From positions 23,454,900 to 23,518,899 of the forward strand of contig JAQFVV010012394.1 in NCBI GenBank assembly GCA_028023455.1: a stretch of DNA of 64,000 nucleotides. The letters run 5' to 3'. A program made the position numbers and the translations under genes. Positions 41,490 through 54,600 of this stretch are shown piece after piece (the first letter of the stretch is position 1; each line of letters begins with the position of its first letter). Below the pieces are notes generated by a model. It was not told the origin of the DNA. It worked only from the letters and a program-made list of their open reading frames with translations, and did no database searches. The stretch comes from Epiperipatus broadwayi (lineage: Eukaryota > Onychophora > Udeonychophora > Euonychophora > Peripatidae).

Positions 41490-43922
41490 CAGGTGTGTCC
41501 AACCTTTTATTTTCCAAATAAGTGGCGATCTACTAAACAGGAAAAAAGAAAAATGAATCAATTTATAAATTAAATAAACAAATATAATTAAAATTTTAAA
41601 TAAATTTATTTAAAGTGATGATTAACATTGAATATTATTAGTTATTTTTGAGAAATTTAGTTCGTAATTAGAAACAGCCAAGCATAATCAGTCATTAAGA
41701 TAATTTTCAGTCATATGAGTACAATATTTAGATTTTATGAGAAAATAATGATTCACATAAATATGTGGATGCAAAGCATGAACGAAGTCTAAGATATGCA
41801 TCTTTCAATAGCGAATAATTTTCAATGGTAATATACTTCCATATATCAAATCAATCATGTAATTTCAATCTAATGTTATTTCATAGTTCAATTAATTACA
41901 TTTCCAAACTACTTACGTCTACATTAAATACTTATGCAATTAGTACAGCTTGATTTTTTATATTTAGTTTAGAGAATGGTGATGTGAAAAATGAAGTGAT
42001 TGTCAAAGTTTTTCAAAGTCTTGAAATCGTTGTTGAAATTACAGAAAAATGTTTTGCAAAATATTAACAAATTCTTGGCAATCACATGTTTGACCCAATT
42101 TCTTCTCTTAAATTTGTGAAATGGTTCAAATCTTTTTTATTAATTTGAGAAATCCGTATTTCCAGTTTCATCTTAAATGTATCGATGGACCTAATCATGT
42201 CGGTTATTTTGTTTTGTCCTTCCAAATTTAGATTTAATTCATTTAATTCAGTTGTTAGATCCATTAAAAATGCTAGCTTTTGCAGCCACATCTTGTGAAG
42301 TAAAGCAGCACAAAGATCTTTTTTTTCATCCAGAAAATTTTTTATATGTGGCAACAGCTTCTGGAATCTTTATAAAACAGTTGCTTTTCTCGATCATCTG
42401 ACTAAATTATGGAGGACCAAGTCACTATAATCTACATCAATGACATCTAAAAATGATTGAAACAATCTTCTTTGCAGTGCATTCGCCCTAATTGAATTGA
42501 TTATTTTAATAGTTGTATTCATAACATCTTCAAGGTTCAACATTTTACCACATAATGATTGTTGATGAATTATGCAGTGGTATGAAATAAAATTAGGACA
42601 ATTAATATCTTTCTTACACAATGCTAAAAATCCATTTTCCCAACCAGTCATAGAAAGAGCACCATCTTTAGTAATGGAAATGAGCATAAAGATTTTCAGA
42701 TATTATGAAAGCTTTAAAAATATTGTAGATATCCTCACCTATCGTTTGCTCTTTTAAAGATAGGATTTTGAGAAATTCTTCTTTTACAGTCAAATCAGGA
42801 AATACTAAATGTACAAATATACTAAGCTGAGTCATATCGCAAATGTCAGTTGACTCATCAAATTGATGTGAAAACCATGAACAATTTTCAAAATCCCATT
42901 TAAATTGTAATCTTAAATCCATCGCCATGGTTTCAATTAGTCTTAATATAGTTTGTCTTGAAAGTTGTATTTCTTGGATAGCATCAACAATCTCTTATTT
43001 TTAAAAATGTGAAATAGGCTATCTGCTGCAGCTAAAAAAAGCTTCTTTGAATATCTCACCATCTGTAAAAGGCTTTTTGCGCATTATAAAAATCTGACAT
43101 GCACGAAGAGATGCCACCATTGCCATTGTTGATCTACAACAATTTTTTTTGAATGAAGATTACTGTGAATTTAGAGATCTTTTTAAAAAAATCTTTGTAT
43201 TTCAGATTTTCTTATTACAGATTTCGGAAGAAAGTCTCAATCAAAACTTGGATGAATAGTAGTAAAATGTGTTTAGATTACCTCTTTTTGGTAAAACTAC
43301 TGTAGAATTACGCAATAAACATACTTTTTTTTATACACGATGAATAGAAACTCTTCTTCCTAATCATTATTGAAATGATATATTTTTGCTTTTTTATTGC
43401 TCATTCTGGGGAAAAAAATCAAATAACTTAATTTCTGCAACAAAATAAGATTTATCAATAAAAAAATATTCATATAGTATTAAATTAATACAATTTAAGT
43501 ATTGAAACCATTTTTCACAATTAAAAAAACTTTTTAAAAATTATTTCAAAAAATCAAAATGGCAAAACTAGTCTGCCTATTTAAATGAAAATTCAAAAAT
43601 AAATGTTTTTTTTTTTGTATTGCTATAACCAAAATAGATGTGATGAAACGAAACGATAGAAAATTTGATTGTTTTCTTCATTTTATTATTTCAGTTTTTT
43701 TACAAGCTTTATGGTTTTTAAAATTTTAGTTTTAAATTGGATTTTGCATTCAAATAAAAATTACCAAATTTCAATGGTTGCTTTTCAAAATTTTTTTTTT
43801 GAAATTTTAGTTTTTAAAGATAAAATCTTTTCTTTATAAAATTTTATTTTTGCTTGCGCGATCGACTTAAAATTTCTTGACGATCGACCAGTCAATTGCT
43901 ATTGACATGTTGAACACATCTG
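41490..43922 (-). mobile_element. hAT transposon, 2.4 kb, degenerate but with both ends
   Basis: The ends are CAGGTGTGTCCAACC (41490) and, from the other side, CAGATGTGTTCAAC (43922 inward), imperfect terminal inverted repeats of the common hAT type. Both are next to an 8-bp duplication. The interior encodes a ZBED/GTF2IRD2-like transposase on the minus strand. Sequence near the high-coordinate end (43855-43890) contains CGATCGAC-type phrases that mirror GGCGATCTACT near the other end, subterminal repeats. Confidence 0.85.
42082..43405 (-). pseudogene. hAT transposase, GTF2IRD2/ZBED-like, frameshifted
   Basis: A likely start MSNKKAKIYHF lies at about 43405, followed by a decayed zinc-finger region (43150-43350 is stop-rich). 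The catalytic core is recognisable: NCSWFSHQFDESTDICD with the first DDE Asp (about 42860), then LVFPDLTVKEEFLKILSLKE and TIGEDIYNIFKAF. After a frame change ISITKDGALSM follows (family TDGAPSM, second Asp), then GLLALCKK-type sequence, HCIIHQQSLCGK, and MINTTIKIINSIRANALQRR-like wording. A last block has LLHKMWLQKLAFLMDLTTEL and NELNLNLEG (42270-42200). The C-terminal hATC domain with the final Glu is not clearly present. Multiple frame breaks make it inactive. Confidence 0.8.
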
Positions 43923-43930
43923 TTCTAGAC
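43923..43930 (+). repeat. 8-bp hAT target-site duplication, right copy
   Basis: TTCTAGAC, one mismatch from the left copy at 41482-41489. Confidence 0.8.
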
Positions 43931-44125
43931 TAATATTTATTTTGCAAATATTGTTATTTTTTTTTTTATATTATATTTGTTGTCTTGATCAATTACCAAG
44001 TGTTAAAAGAGCTATTACCATTACAATATAAAAAACCATCTAACTTGTGAAAAATTCATACAGTATACACATATAGGTTATTTCATCATTAATATGATTA
44101 TATGTTCTCAAATAGCCATTATTTA

Positions 44126-45093
44126 TATACACCTGGGTCTCTTTTTACGCAGACTTATTTAACACGATTTTGAAGTTACGTGATTCCTGTTTCACCGGAA
44201 GTCGACCTCCGAAAATGCACTATTACTTTAAGTAATAAATTTCGCGCACTTACGTTATATTGAAAGTAATAGCACATTATTGGAATTCAACTTTCATCTT
44301 AGTAATTTCAATATTTTCAGTGCTTTATAATAGTAAGATTTTATGTAATAATGAAATTAAAATCATGATTTCCACATTTTATGTATACACACATTAAATT
44401 TTACAAGATTATAATGTAAATTTGTTCAAACATTGTGCGTGTTAATTTTGCATTTTAAATCACATTCTGTTTTTGCTTTTTAAAAAGAACGTAATCAATT
44501 ATTATTTTCTTATTAATAACACTAATCATTAACGTCCTCTTAAATTCCAACGAGAGCTAAATGGTTGTATGTCTGGATATCGCGAGCTTCATAAACAATA
44601 AAATTAACGTCTGAAAGATTAATTACTAATTACTTTGTCACCAGAAAATCATTAACACAACATGAGAGTGAAGTTGGTGCTAGTTGTATTTCCTCTTGAG
44701 AAGAATCTGATTTTTTTACCAGTTTGCAAACGAACCTGTTTATCGATAATAATTAAAACGTGTATAAAAAAAATGTAAATTACTGTACTGTAAATTATGC
44801 ATAAAAATATATTATTTTGAATAAAATTAAATATTATAGTTAAAAAAAGTTTGTCTTGTATCAATTTTTTTCAAATTTGAAATTTTTTAATAGTCAAATT
44901 TTATTTCCTTATTTTTTTTTTGCACGAATTTTAAAGTAATTTTACATTGGTGCTTTGCTTTTATGCGAATTTTGAAAAATCACAGACTGCATCCCCCCTT
45001 TTTCAATGTAAGTTACGTCTATTTTTGCGCGATTTCGTTTGCGCGTGTTTTCTGAGGACCTATCTATCCCATAAAACGAGACCCAGGTGTATA
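44126..45093. mobile_element. 960-bp non-autonomous DNA transposon with terminal inverted repeats
   Basis: 44130 starts CACCTGGGTCTCTTTTTACG and 45089 inward reads CACCTGGGTCTCGTTTTATG, giving terminal inverted repeats of about 20 bp. Both sides are flanked by TATA (44126-44129 and 45090-45093), a possible 2- or 4-bp duplication. The ends are much richer in CpG than the surroundings (CGCG near 44243, 44580, 45029 and 45042). No transposase is encoded; the short ORFs inside are incidental. The superfamily is not identified. Confidence 0.75.
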
Positions 45094-45321
45094 TGGTTAT
45101 CAAAGTTAATAGAATTTATATCTTACAATAAATAAATACCTTCTAATAAACTAGATAGAAAAAGAAGTTATGCTGTTAAATTACTACTATAATATGTCAC
45201 AATAAAAAATATTTATTACATTAAAATAGGTATTCTATTACATAATTTTCAAATTTGTTAAAAAAAAAAAAAATTTAGTATTAAAAGAAACTACTCACAA
45301 AATGATGTAATTTATGATAAA

Positions 45322-45358
45322 TTTATTATTCGACTTTCTGACCACAAAAAAATTTATT
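45322..45358 (-). promoter_or_regulatory. Candidate polyadenylation signals of STOML2
   Basis: AATAAA occurs on the minus strand at 45353-45358 and 45322-45327, about 105-140 nt downstream of the stop codon. Either could end the transcript, but in such AT-rich DNA the hexamer is frequent by chance. Confidence 0.4.
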
Positions 45359-45463
45359 AAACATAATGTTTAAATTTAAGAAGACATTTAGCATTGAATG
45401 TTATATTTGTTATTGATTCTTTCAATGATTAGTGGAAACATTTTCTTAAAAGATGAGTTGTTA

Positions 45464-45607
45464 TCATGATTTAGGACTAATCCTATGTTCTATGATGTGA
45501 GTTTGATCCTTTGTTTTATATTCATCATCACTGAAATACTCTTGTTGATTGTCTGCAAAATTCTGTGCAGGTAGATGACGGGTGACGTTATTATAAATAG
45601 CCATTGC
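45464..45607 (-). CDS. STOML2: STOML2 last exon with stop codon
   Basis: 144 bp from acceptor TTTCCACAG to the stop TGA (45464-45466). After the conserved AMAIY (human AMGVYG) it continues with an acidic tail, QEYFSDDEYKTKDQTHIIEH, then RISPKS. This tail has no clear counterpart in human STOML2, which ends in a Ser/Asp-rich segment; variable tails are usual in this family. Confidence 0.85.
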   Translation of the reverse strand, partial: AMAIYNNVTRHLPAQNFADNQQEYFSDDEYKTKDQTHIIEHRISPKS

Positions 45608-48600
45608 CTGTGGAAAAATAAAAAAAATATAACAATAAATAAAAATAACTATTCTCTAAATAATTATAATAGTTTTAGGAGAGGGAAATTTCTATTCCTG
45701 AAAAAAAAATATTTTGATTACTAATAGTCTTAAAACATATAAATTTCATTTAAAACTAATCATTTTAGACTTTTCAAAACCAAAAATTTCCCACATAAAA
45801 TAAATATCCATATGATAATGATAAGAATGTAATATCTTGAATGATGCTAAGGTGCGTAAATTATTCAAAACCATTTGTACTTTGATGCATTGATTTGAAG
45901 ATCCACAAATCAATCCCAGTAAAGTCACTTCCAGTGCTCAAAATTATGAAATTCTTAGCAATAAAGCTATTTATTTTAATTATTTGATAATGATTACTGA
46001 TTTTCTTTTCAATAAATTTTCGAATAATAATGTTATAAAAACGGAATTATCAGAAGCAAATAAATCTTTTTTCTAGCTAAGATCATGAGTGTCTCTATGT
46101 ATTAGCCGAACTGGTAAAAAAAATTATTGGAAAGAAAAATGGATAAATTCTTGCTGTATGTGTTAGCCTAAAAAAAGGAAATAAAGGGGTACATTAACAT
46201 GGAATTAAGAAGCATGTAAAAAAAAACATCTATCTAAAAAAACTATACATTATAAACTTAAAAAAAAATTAATATGTTTTATTTTTTCTTTAATGTCAAT
46301 ATTAATTTTAAATTTATTCAGGAGTTTTAAAATAAAGTAGCAATTGATATTAATTAATAATTTTAGTACATTTTTTTTAATTGAACATGTTTTTTTTTTT
46401 TTAAATTCATGTGATTTTTTCCTTACAAAATTAGTTTTTTAAAAAATAAACTTAATTTTATAAAATTTGATGTTTTTTTGGTCTTATATTATCCCCCCTC
46501 CCCAAATTATATACAAAAAAGTTAAGCTAATAAGGAAGTAACTTAAAAAAAAAAAAAATTAATTAATTTAATGAATAAAATTCAATAGTTCTTTATTCTT
46601 TTTGTATGAAATTATATTTTTGATAAAATGTATACATTTAAATTTTCATATTATTGTCATTTAAAATTTTTTTTATTTATTGTTAATCAGTTAGTTTATT
46701 AAATAATTGTTTAAAAATGTTCTAGTGTTAATGTCTTTATTCCTTTAACAATCGGTTCCATGAATTGGCAGTGGGCATGACTTGATTTCAATACAGCTTA
46801 GAATTTGAAGGATTGTTTTCAGATTATCCCAGTAAAGTTATTTTAAAATAAATTACAGTAAGCTGTTATATTTATTTATCTCTTGCTCACAGTAAGTTCA
46901 CAGAGTTCTTGCTTCCTGAGCTAGATTAACCATATTGGTTAGTTATTTGGATGTAGAGGTCTGTTTGTTTGGACATCCAGATTAACCCTAGATGGCATAA
47001 AGGTATCACCTTTAAAATCCATTCACATTTTGTTTTTCATTAGAAATTAAGTTATAGTTGACCAGTACATTAATAGTATTATATGGCCAAAGCATTGATG
47101 CTGATCAGCATGTTTTATTTTTGTGAGTGATGGATTGACACTTGGATATGTACATCCAGAGTATTGTGTTATATTCTGCCCTAGATTTGGCAGTGGTTAG
47201 ATAAATAGCTTAGTATAAGGTATCTCCTTTAGATCCACTCACAAGATTGCCTGTTGATTGATGAGTTGATTATTTTCCTTTAATGCCAGGGTAGTTTATT
47301 ATTTTGAATAGTTTTTATAACTACTTACATTATTATTCCATGCTCTGATCTCATCCTCATTATTTTCTATATTTGATTTAGTTTCTCATGACAATCATTG
47401 ATAATTGTGATTTATTAAATGGGGATGTTGATGGTATAACATTATTTTCCATATCATTACAATATAAAATATCAAATACCAAAAACAAAATGAGTCAATA
47501 TAATAAATTAATTGCATCAATTCACAATTAAATTAGTAGCCAAAATTAAATTACAAATTTACTATCAATTGTTTCCCTGCCATTTCTCAAGAACAAAATA
47601 TCATAGTATCCTACTTTCCTATAATTCCAATGGAATGTGAATTGGAATTATAGGAAAATAGGATAGTATATATTTGTTTTGAGTTGCAACTCTCTCCATA
47701 CAATAGTGCCATCTAGTGTAACCATAGTTATCAATAGATGCTAAAAGATTTGTGCACATTTTTTTTTTTATGTTGTGTTACTTTGTTCTTGGGAAATCTG
47801 CCTTAATGGATTTGTAATTTAATTTCGGCTAGTGATTTAATTGTGAATTAAGAGTACTTAGTTAATGGACATAAAAATATAAGCATAAGTAAATACATCA
47901 ATAAATAATCAATGAAAAAAATTATCATAAATAAAATATTAAGTTTTTTTAAATATTCTCCCCCCCCCCGTGTTTTTGGATTTTATGCTAAATAACTTTG
48001 TGATAATTTACTATTGCTTACTATGAATTTTGGTCTATTTTCTTGACTTTGACTAAAACAAAATAATTATTTATATACAAATTTTAGATGGTGTTAATGA
48101 TAAAAACTAGAACTCTTAATACTATTAAGGTGAATACAAGCTTAGTGGGGTATCCAAAAAATAAAAATGATAAAAAATATTTATAGTCAAATAAGAATAT
48201 ATATAATTCACTAAAGATCATGTCTTTAATTGAAGAAGATGTTCTAATGGCTTTTGATCATACTAGTTTAGAATTTTGCACTGCAGATTCTTTTTGGAGT
48301 TAATTAAAATAAATATTATCAAAAAAATTAAGCAAGCAGAAGATATTTTTATATTGTAATAGTATGAAGTAGGAGATAAATAGGGGTGATATTCATGCCA
48401 CACATTGGTTGCACCATTTGTACCAGTATGAAGTAGAGGATAACCAGAAATGATGAAAAACATCATCCCCAAACCCATCACATTTACCATACATAGACAA
48501 TGACCAACTATCAGCATTAAAAGTAAATAGTAAGCAACTGGTATGTGATAAATATAGTATTATCAGCAATGATCATCAACAGTCAACAGTCATACATTAT

Positions 48601-51600
48601 GATGATTTAAAAGAAATACATAATATGAAATCTAGGCTAATCATCATCTACCCAAACTTAGGGCCTAATATAAAAGCAATTAATATTTAGACTGTATGCA
48701 TATATGTGTTAAAAATAACTATAAAAAAATTCTACATCAAAATATAGGGTTCATTATATTAATGCTGATCATTATCAAAGCTCAGGTCATTGATACATTA
48801 CCAAATCTATAAAATATGTGGACCTTAAAGATAACTTTTGTCGCCTTAGTGTCATCCAAATAATTCTATAGAGAATCAATTGCCTATTCACACATTAAAG
48901 TAATCCACACACATATTTGCAAATATCTTCATTGCCCAAATTATTTTTCTGATCCCAAGAATTCTATTAACAATGATTATGAACAAAAAAAATTATATGT
49001 TTAATTCATTCTATTATTAAATAATTTTGATGGGATAACCCGCAAATCCCTTAAAACACAATTCTATGATGAAATCATACACTGATAGTAAAAGAACAGA
49101 TAGCTAAAAAATAAAGACAAAAAAAATAAATAAATTCAAAACTATTTTTTTTTAAACAATTATTTAATAAAGTTGACTAATTTTATTAGTCAACTTTATT
49201 AAATAATTGTTTAAAGGAATTAATAAAATGGTACTTTAGTATTTTTCTTGCTATGATGTATTACCCCAAAGATGTACTACTCTAATCTTCCGATCTTTAA
49301 GATAACGTCTCCTAGTGATTTCCGGACAATGTTAATCACTAAAATTTGTCCAAAGACCATGTATTCCCATGGATTAGTCTTGCCAGTGTCTTTATTGCCA
49401 TGACATCATTTATCTAATCTTCGATGAAATCTTAGGCAAAAAACATGTTAAGCGTAATACGTCATAGCAAGAAAAATACTAAACTACCAATAAAATTAGA
49501 AAATAATATAACAAACTCAAAGTTACTACACATAATTTCACACCCAACATATATGGCATATAACAATTATTCCTTTCTAAGTGCTCTTAATCAATTAACA
49601 TTTAATCTACAAAAACTGTCACCTTATAATAATCAAACCGTAAAAAAATATTTCACACACACAAAAAAAAACCCAACAACTTTAACTTATAACTACCCTT
49701 TTTTCTTTTGAAAATGTCTCCATTAATTTTTTAACTTAATTAAATAAAAATCTTTTCAGCAAACAGTTAAAAAATTATTCAACATTTCCCTATAAAATAA
49801 CCTTTATAATTTGAAGCTGTGCACACACGTTAACAATAACTTATACTACAATGGATTTATTTTTTAGTCTTCCTTTTGTAGCTGGTTAGGTGAGCATCTC
49901 TTTTTGTAAATCTTTGAGATAGAAGTTTAGTCAATCTTTTAACTTTAAGTTTTTTTTATTTTTGCTATAGCTTTCTTAATGATTAATTTCACCCAGTTGA
50001 TTTTTCTTCTTTGAATTGCAGGTTTCCAGTTTAACAATTATTTTCATAATAAGTTAGCCTTTTCTTTTTGTTGTAATACCAAGTTACAATTTAATATTTT
50101 CATTTTAGTTTTTCCATTTAATCTTCTTTTTTTTTTTTGTGATTCCAGATTTGTTCAACAATTATTTTCATAATATTAAATTAACAAAAATGGAAATAGT
50201 CATGTATTAGATCAATAAATACATAAGGCTTATTGAAAGTTTCTCCCAGGGGTATTTTCTTTTAGTGAACTGGTTACACAGTTGTATCAGTAATATTCAT
50301 TGTAAACCCCATATTATTATAGTAAAAATCTATTTTTTTAAACTAAGAAGGGAATCACTTTAACTCCAAACTATAAAGCTGAGCTTCTAACTGCTCATAT
50401 CACAATTGCTGAATTGCTACTGAATTCTACTGCCCACATTATCTTTGTCTTTTAAAAAACAATCCTGATATCAATGTTCCATCCAATCACATGATTATCT
50501 CAGGAATTATTCCATTAAATCTTGACTAATGATTTTTTTTTTACAATAAAGATTATTCTTTTTTATGCCCCTCAAAAATATATATATATATTTACATTTA
50601 TTTAAAAAACAACCCTTGTAATTGTATTTTTATATTGGACTATTTCCATCATCTAATGTGTTGAATGTCTTTAGAAAAGTTTAATTTTTAGTTAAATATT
50701 CCAAATGCATTCAACTGTTAGTAATATCACAGCAAACAGGTTAGTATATACACTTGTAATTGTTGGTTTTTCTAATTAATTGATAACCAATCCCATTTTT
50801 ATAAATAGATAAGCAGCCTTTTAAAGATTTTAACCACTTCTTGTTTTTTTTTCTAAAAAAAAAAAATTAAATCATACACAAAAAAAATTACCAGCTCCCC
50901 ACCAATTTTTTATTTTTTTCACAATACCCAATAAAAAGTAAACACATTTATCTTATTATTAAAATATTTAAATTTCTCACTTGATTATTTCATGTAGGTA
51001 AATCTTTTATTAAGTTTAACCTAGCTAAATATATGAAAAGAAATAATTTTTTTCAATATATAATAAAATATTATTTCAATTCAACAAATCTTCAAAAAGT
51101 GAAAAATTTGTTTTTAAAAATGTAACGAATGATTCTGAATTCATTCACAAACACAAACCAAGATACGAAAAAATAAATGAAACTAAATGCAATCTCCAAA
51201 ACGCATTACAAATGTATGTTGAGATTTACTTATTTATAAAAATAGAAAGTACTTTATGCAAGCCATCACAAGACATTTTCTAGCTGCTCTTCAAAAGAAA
51301 ACAATAAAAGAGAGGGCTTTTACTCATCAATTGTTAAATTATCAGAGATTTAGCAATTTCCTTCCTTATTTTATCTTCTTGTTAAAAATAGAATAATACC
51401 CATTTATTGAACAATTATTAGACAAATACAAGACTATCTATTTGGAAAAAAAAAAAAGTAAGCTTGTATAAAATGTGAAAAAATTTTCAAATTCAAATCA
51501 TAGGCAAGGCAGAGATTTGCACAATCATTCTTCCTTATTTATTTACATAAAAGATTATTTACAGCTAAAATACCCTTTCAGTTAATAACAATTCAGAATG

Positions 51601-54600
51601 CAATTAATATATAAATAATGTAATATTACTTTTATTAAAAGTTAAATGGAATCAATCTTATTGGCAATTACTTGAATTATATTACCTACATTTAGATAAT
51701 CAAAGTGTACATATAAATTAATATCGACTCAAGGCATAGTTGTAAATGCAACTTTTTATTGTGCCTATGAATTAGAGTTTGAATCCTGATTGAGTAAATC
51801 TTGGAAATCTTTTCCCATCACAAAAAATCTTAAATATTTTTCTTTAGGATAGAAAATAAAAATCCTAAACACATCTGAGTTGGCCATATCAGTATCACTA
51901 GATTAACTGTAAAAGGAAAAAACAAAATGGAAAGTGTTTATCATAAAATACATATAGGCATTGAGCTCATGACTTAATTTTACTATTTTTATATGTAATT
52001 TCAATAAAATATATATATTTTCTAATGTAGTATAAAATTTAAAAAAAATATATATATATGTAGTACCTGGCTCACCATGCTGCTAATATCACCAGTATTA
52101 GTAGGTAATAAGATAGTATTTCCTTGCTTAGCTAGTTTACTAAAGGCTGCAACATATTGTTCTGCCACATTTAAAGTCGCCGCATCAGGAGCACTCTTAA
52201 ATTTAATATATATATATTATTTGAAGAGATATTATATTACAAAAACAAAAATGCAATAAATTCTAATTAAATATTTACTTTTACATTAATAACAGCTTTA
52301 AAGAGAAATACATTTTATGCAAATTAATATTTTAAAGACAATTTTACATTAGAGATTACTGTTATATCAGAATACATCCAACTTAATTAATATAATAATT
52401 GATAAAACAAAAACCACATGTAAAATATTTACACTTATAAATAATTCAAATAAGTGTGCATTCGTGAAATGTTAGTTACGTATCTGGAAAACACCTTAAA
52501 CTTCTTTTTATGATCAAGCTAACAGCATGAATAGATTATAAAATTAAGCCAAACTGCTTGCATAGTTACACTGATCAGATTCCAGTAAGCAAAAAATTAA
52601 GTGAAGCTGTGTTGATTTCATTACATAATTACTGTTTTTTTCTCAAACCCTCAATAAATAAATTGTAAAACATTCTAGTCTTAAGACTAATGAGGTAAAG
52701 CAAAATTTAAGATTAAAATTATAAAATATATCACATTAAAAAAAAAATGTTTAGAATAACGAGTTTCAGAAAATATTTTAGACAGAACTTAAACAGAACA
52801 TGTAAAACTATTTTTGAAATAGCCATGTTATTAAAAGGTTGCTTTATTTACATTAAACAATATAAAAGATGCAGTAGCTAACATGATCAGATAACAAGTA
52901 ATATATGGGATAATATAAATAGAAATATTGTAATATGATACAAATTTGAATAAAAAATTGCATGGTGATATGTATATCCAAATAAGAGATTAGAAAAACT
53001 GGAATATAAATTACTCATATATAAAATAAAAATGACATAAGAAAAATATTAACATATCAATAAAAATTAATATCAAATGTTTTAAGAGAAATTAAGCAGA
53101 AAGAGAATATTTTTTCAGTTTTTGATTTTGATACAATCAAAAGACAAATCAGATTCGCTAAGTGACCACATAATATATGTAACAACCATAACAGACACAC
53201 TATACTAATTTCCTTTATATAAACAGAAAAATAGAGCCTATTAAATTTCAAGATGATTTAAAAAAAAAAAAAATTCACACATTTTAAATTGTGAGTTAAA
53301 CAAGGAAGTTTTTATTGTAATCCTTAATAGGGAGATATTTCATATGATTATTACATATTTCAGACTGTAATCTTGGAGGCAAAATGAAACTTAGTCTTGA
53401 AAACATCTTCGATCATAAATGTTTTTTTAACATTTATCTTTTAATGATTAAGCAGCATTCCTCCAAAAAGTAACGAAGATTCTGTAGCTATATTCAGCAA
53501 TCTTTTTTCAGACTGCATAAGTAACATATGAAATCTAAAGAATATTTAAATCATTTAAATATGCTATATATATAAAACTTCAACAAAACATTCAACTCAG
53601 TCGTGCAGACGAGAGAATTTCTCAGTTTCCTTGTTTTGAATTAATGTTTATAAAAGTACAATGAAAAAAATATAATACTTATTTAATGTAGGGTGCAACA
53701 TTCTGAAATGAAAAGGGTTTAATAGTATCTTTGGAAGGAATGATTTTTAGATTATTTATAGAATAGTACAACTTAAAGTTCAATACTGGAGCAAATTCTA
53801 TTTATACATCTCAACTTCTACATTAAGATGCTTTTGAATTTCAGGTTGGTAGCCTGATAGTACTAAAACAGGGTAAAAAATAGCTATTGGATGAAAAAAA
53901 CATTAGATTAAAAAATTCCAAGGGTACTAGAGCCTGGGATATGCATAGGACAGCATTGGATAGGGATTCGATAAGCACTATCATTTGGCACCTAGTGATT
54001 ATTCAAGTTTACATTTAAGCAGTAGAACTGGAATAGTATGAACAGTTTGCTCCTAAAAAGTATTGTATGAGTTGTAATGATGTGATTTTTTAAATTTTAT
54101 TTTAAAGCCATTTAGAATTAATAAAAAAAAGTTGAAATACTATTTCAAATATATTGTAAATACTTTAATATTACTATCATATATATTTGTTTTAACAAAA
54201 ACATTTATTAAAACAAAATATTTATAAGCAAGTAAATAGTAAATTTAATTTCAAATAAAAATAACGTATCATAAATGCTAGAAAATTTCGTGTCATTCAT
54301 TCACGCATAGTAAAAGTAATTTAAAGTGATCGATTAACATCTTCATGCTCTCATTCCCAAATGCTTAAGATTTGCCCGTACATTAACATTTGGATCGAAA
54401 AGATAGATGGATTCATTCTATCTTTTCACAAAGACTTTATCTTGTGTTTGGAAAGTGAGAGTATTCATTTATAGTTAAAAATCCACAAAGCGCCTGTGCA
54501 TTAGCTTAATGGCTGATTATTAATATTACAGTTACATAGCGCTATATAAAATAAATATCTTATTTACATATGTTTAATTTCAAATAAGAATGATGTATCA

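Larger units (their letters stand above)
45608..52066 (-). other. STOML2 intron, 6.5 kb, repeat-bearing
   Basis: Beyond the separately listed hairpins, MITE and repeat fragments it is anonymous AT-rich DNA. It includes two loosely related phrases near 46980-47020 and 47215-47250 (ATAA-GGTATC-CCTTT-A-ATCCA-TCAC), a hint of another decayed repeat, and a C run at 47960-47969. No coding potential was seen. Confidence 0.5.

Noticed and set aside
42082-43405. A domesticated, functional ZBED/GTF2IRD2-type host gene
   Set aside because: It has transposon ends and a target duplication, and the frame is broken in several places.
44652-44864. A small membrane protein ORF
   Set aside because: It lies inside the non-coding inverted-repeat element and is hydrophobic only because of AT-rich codons.
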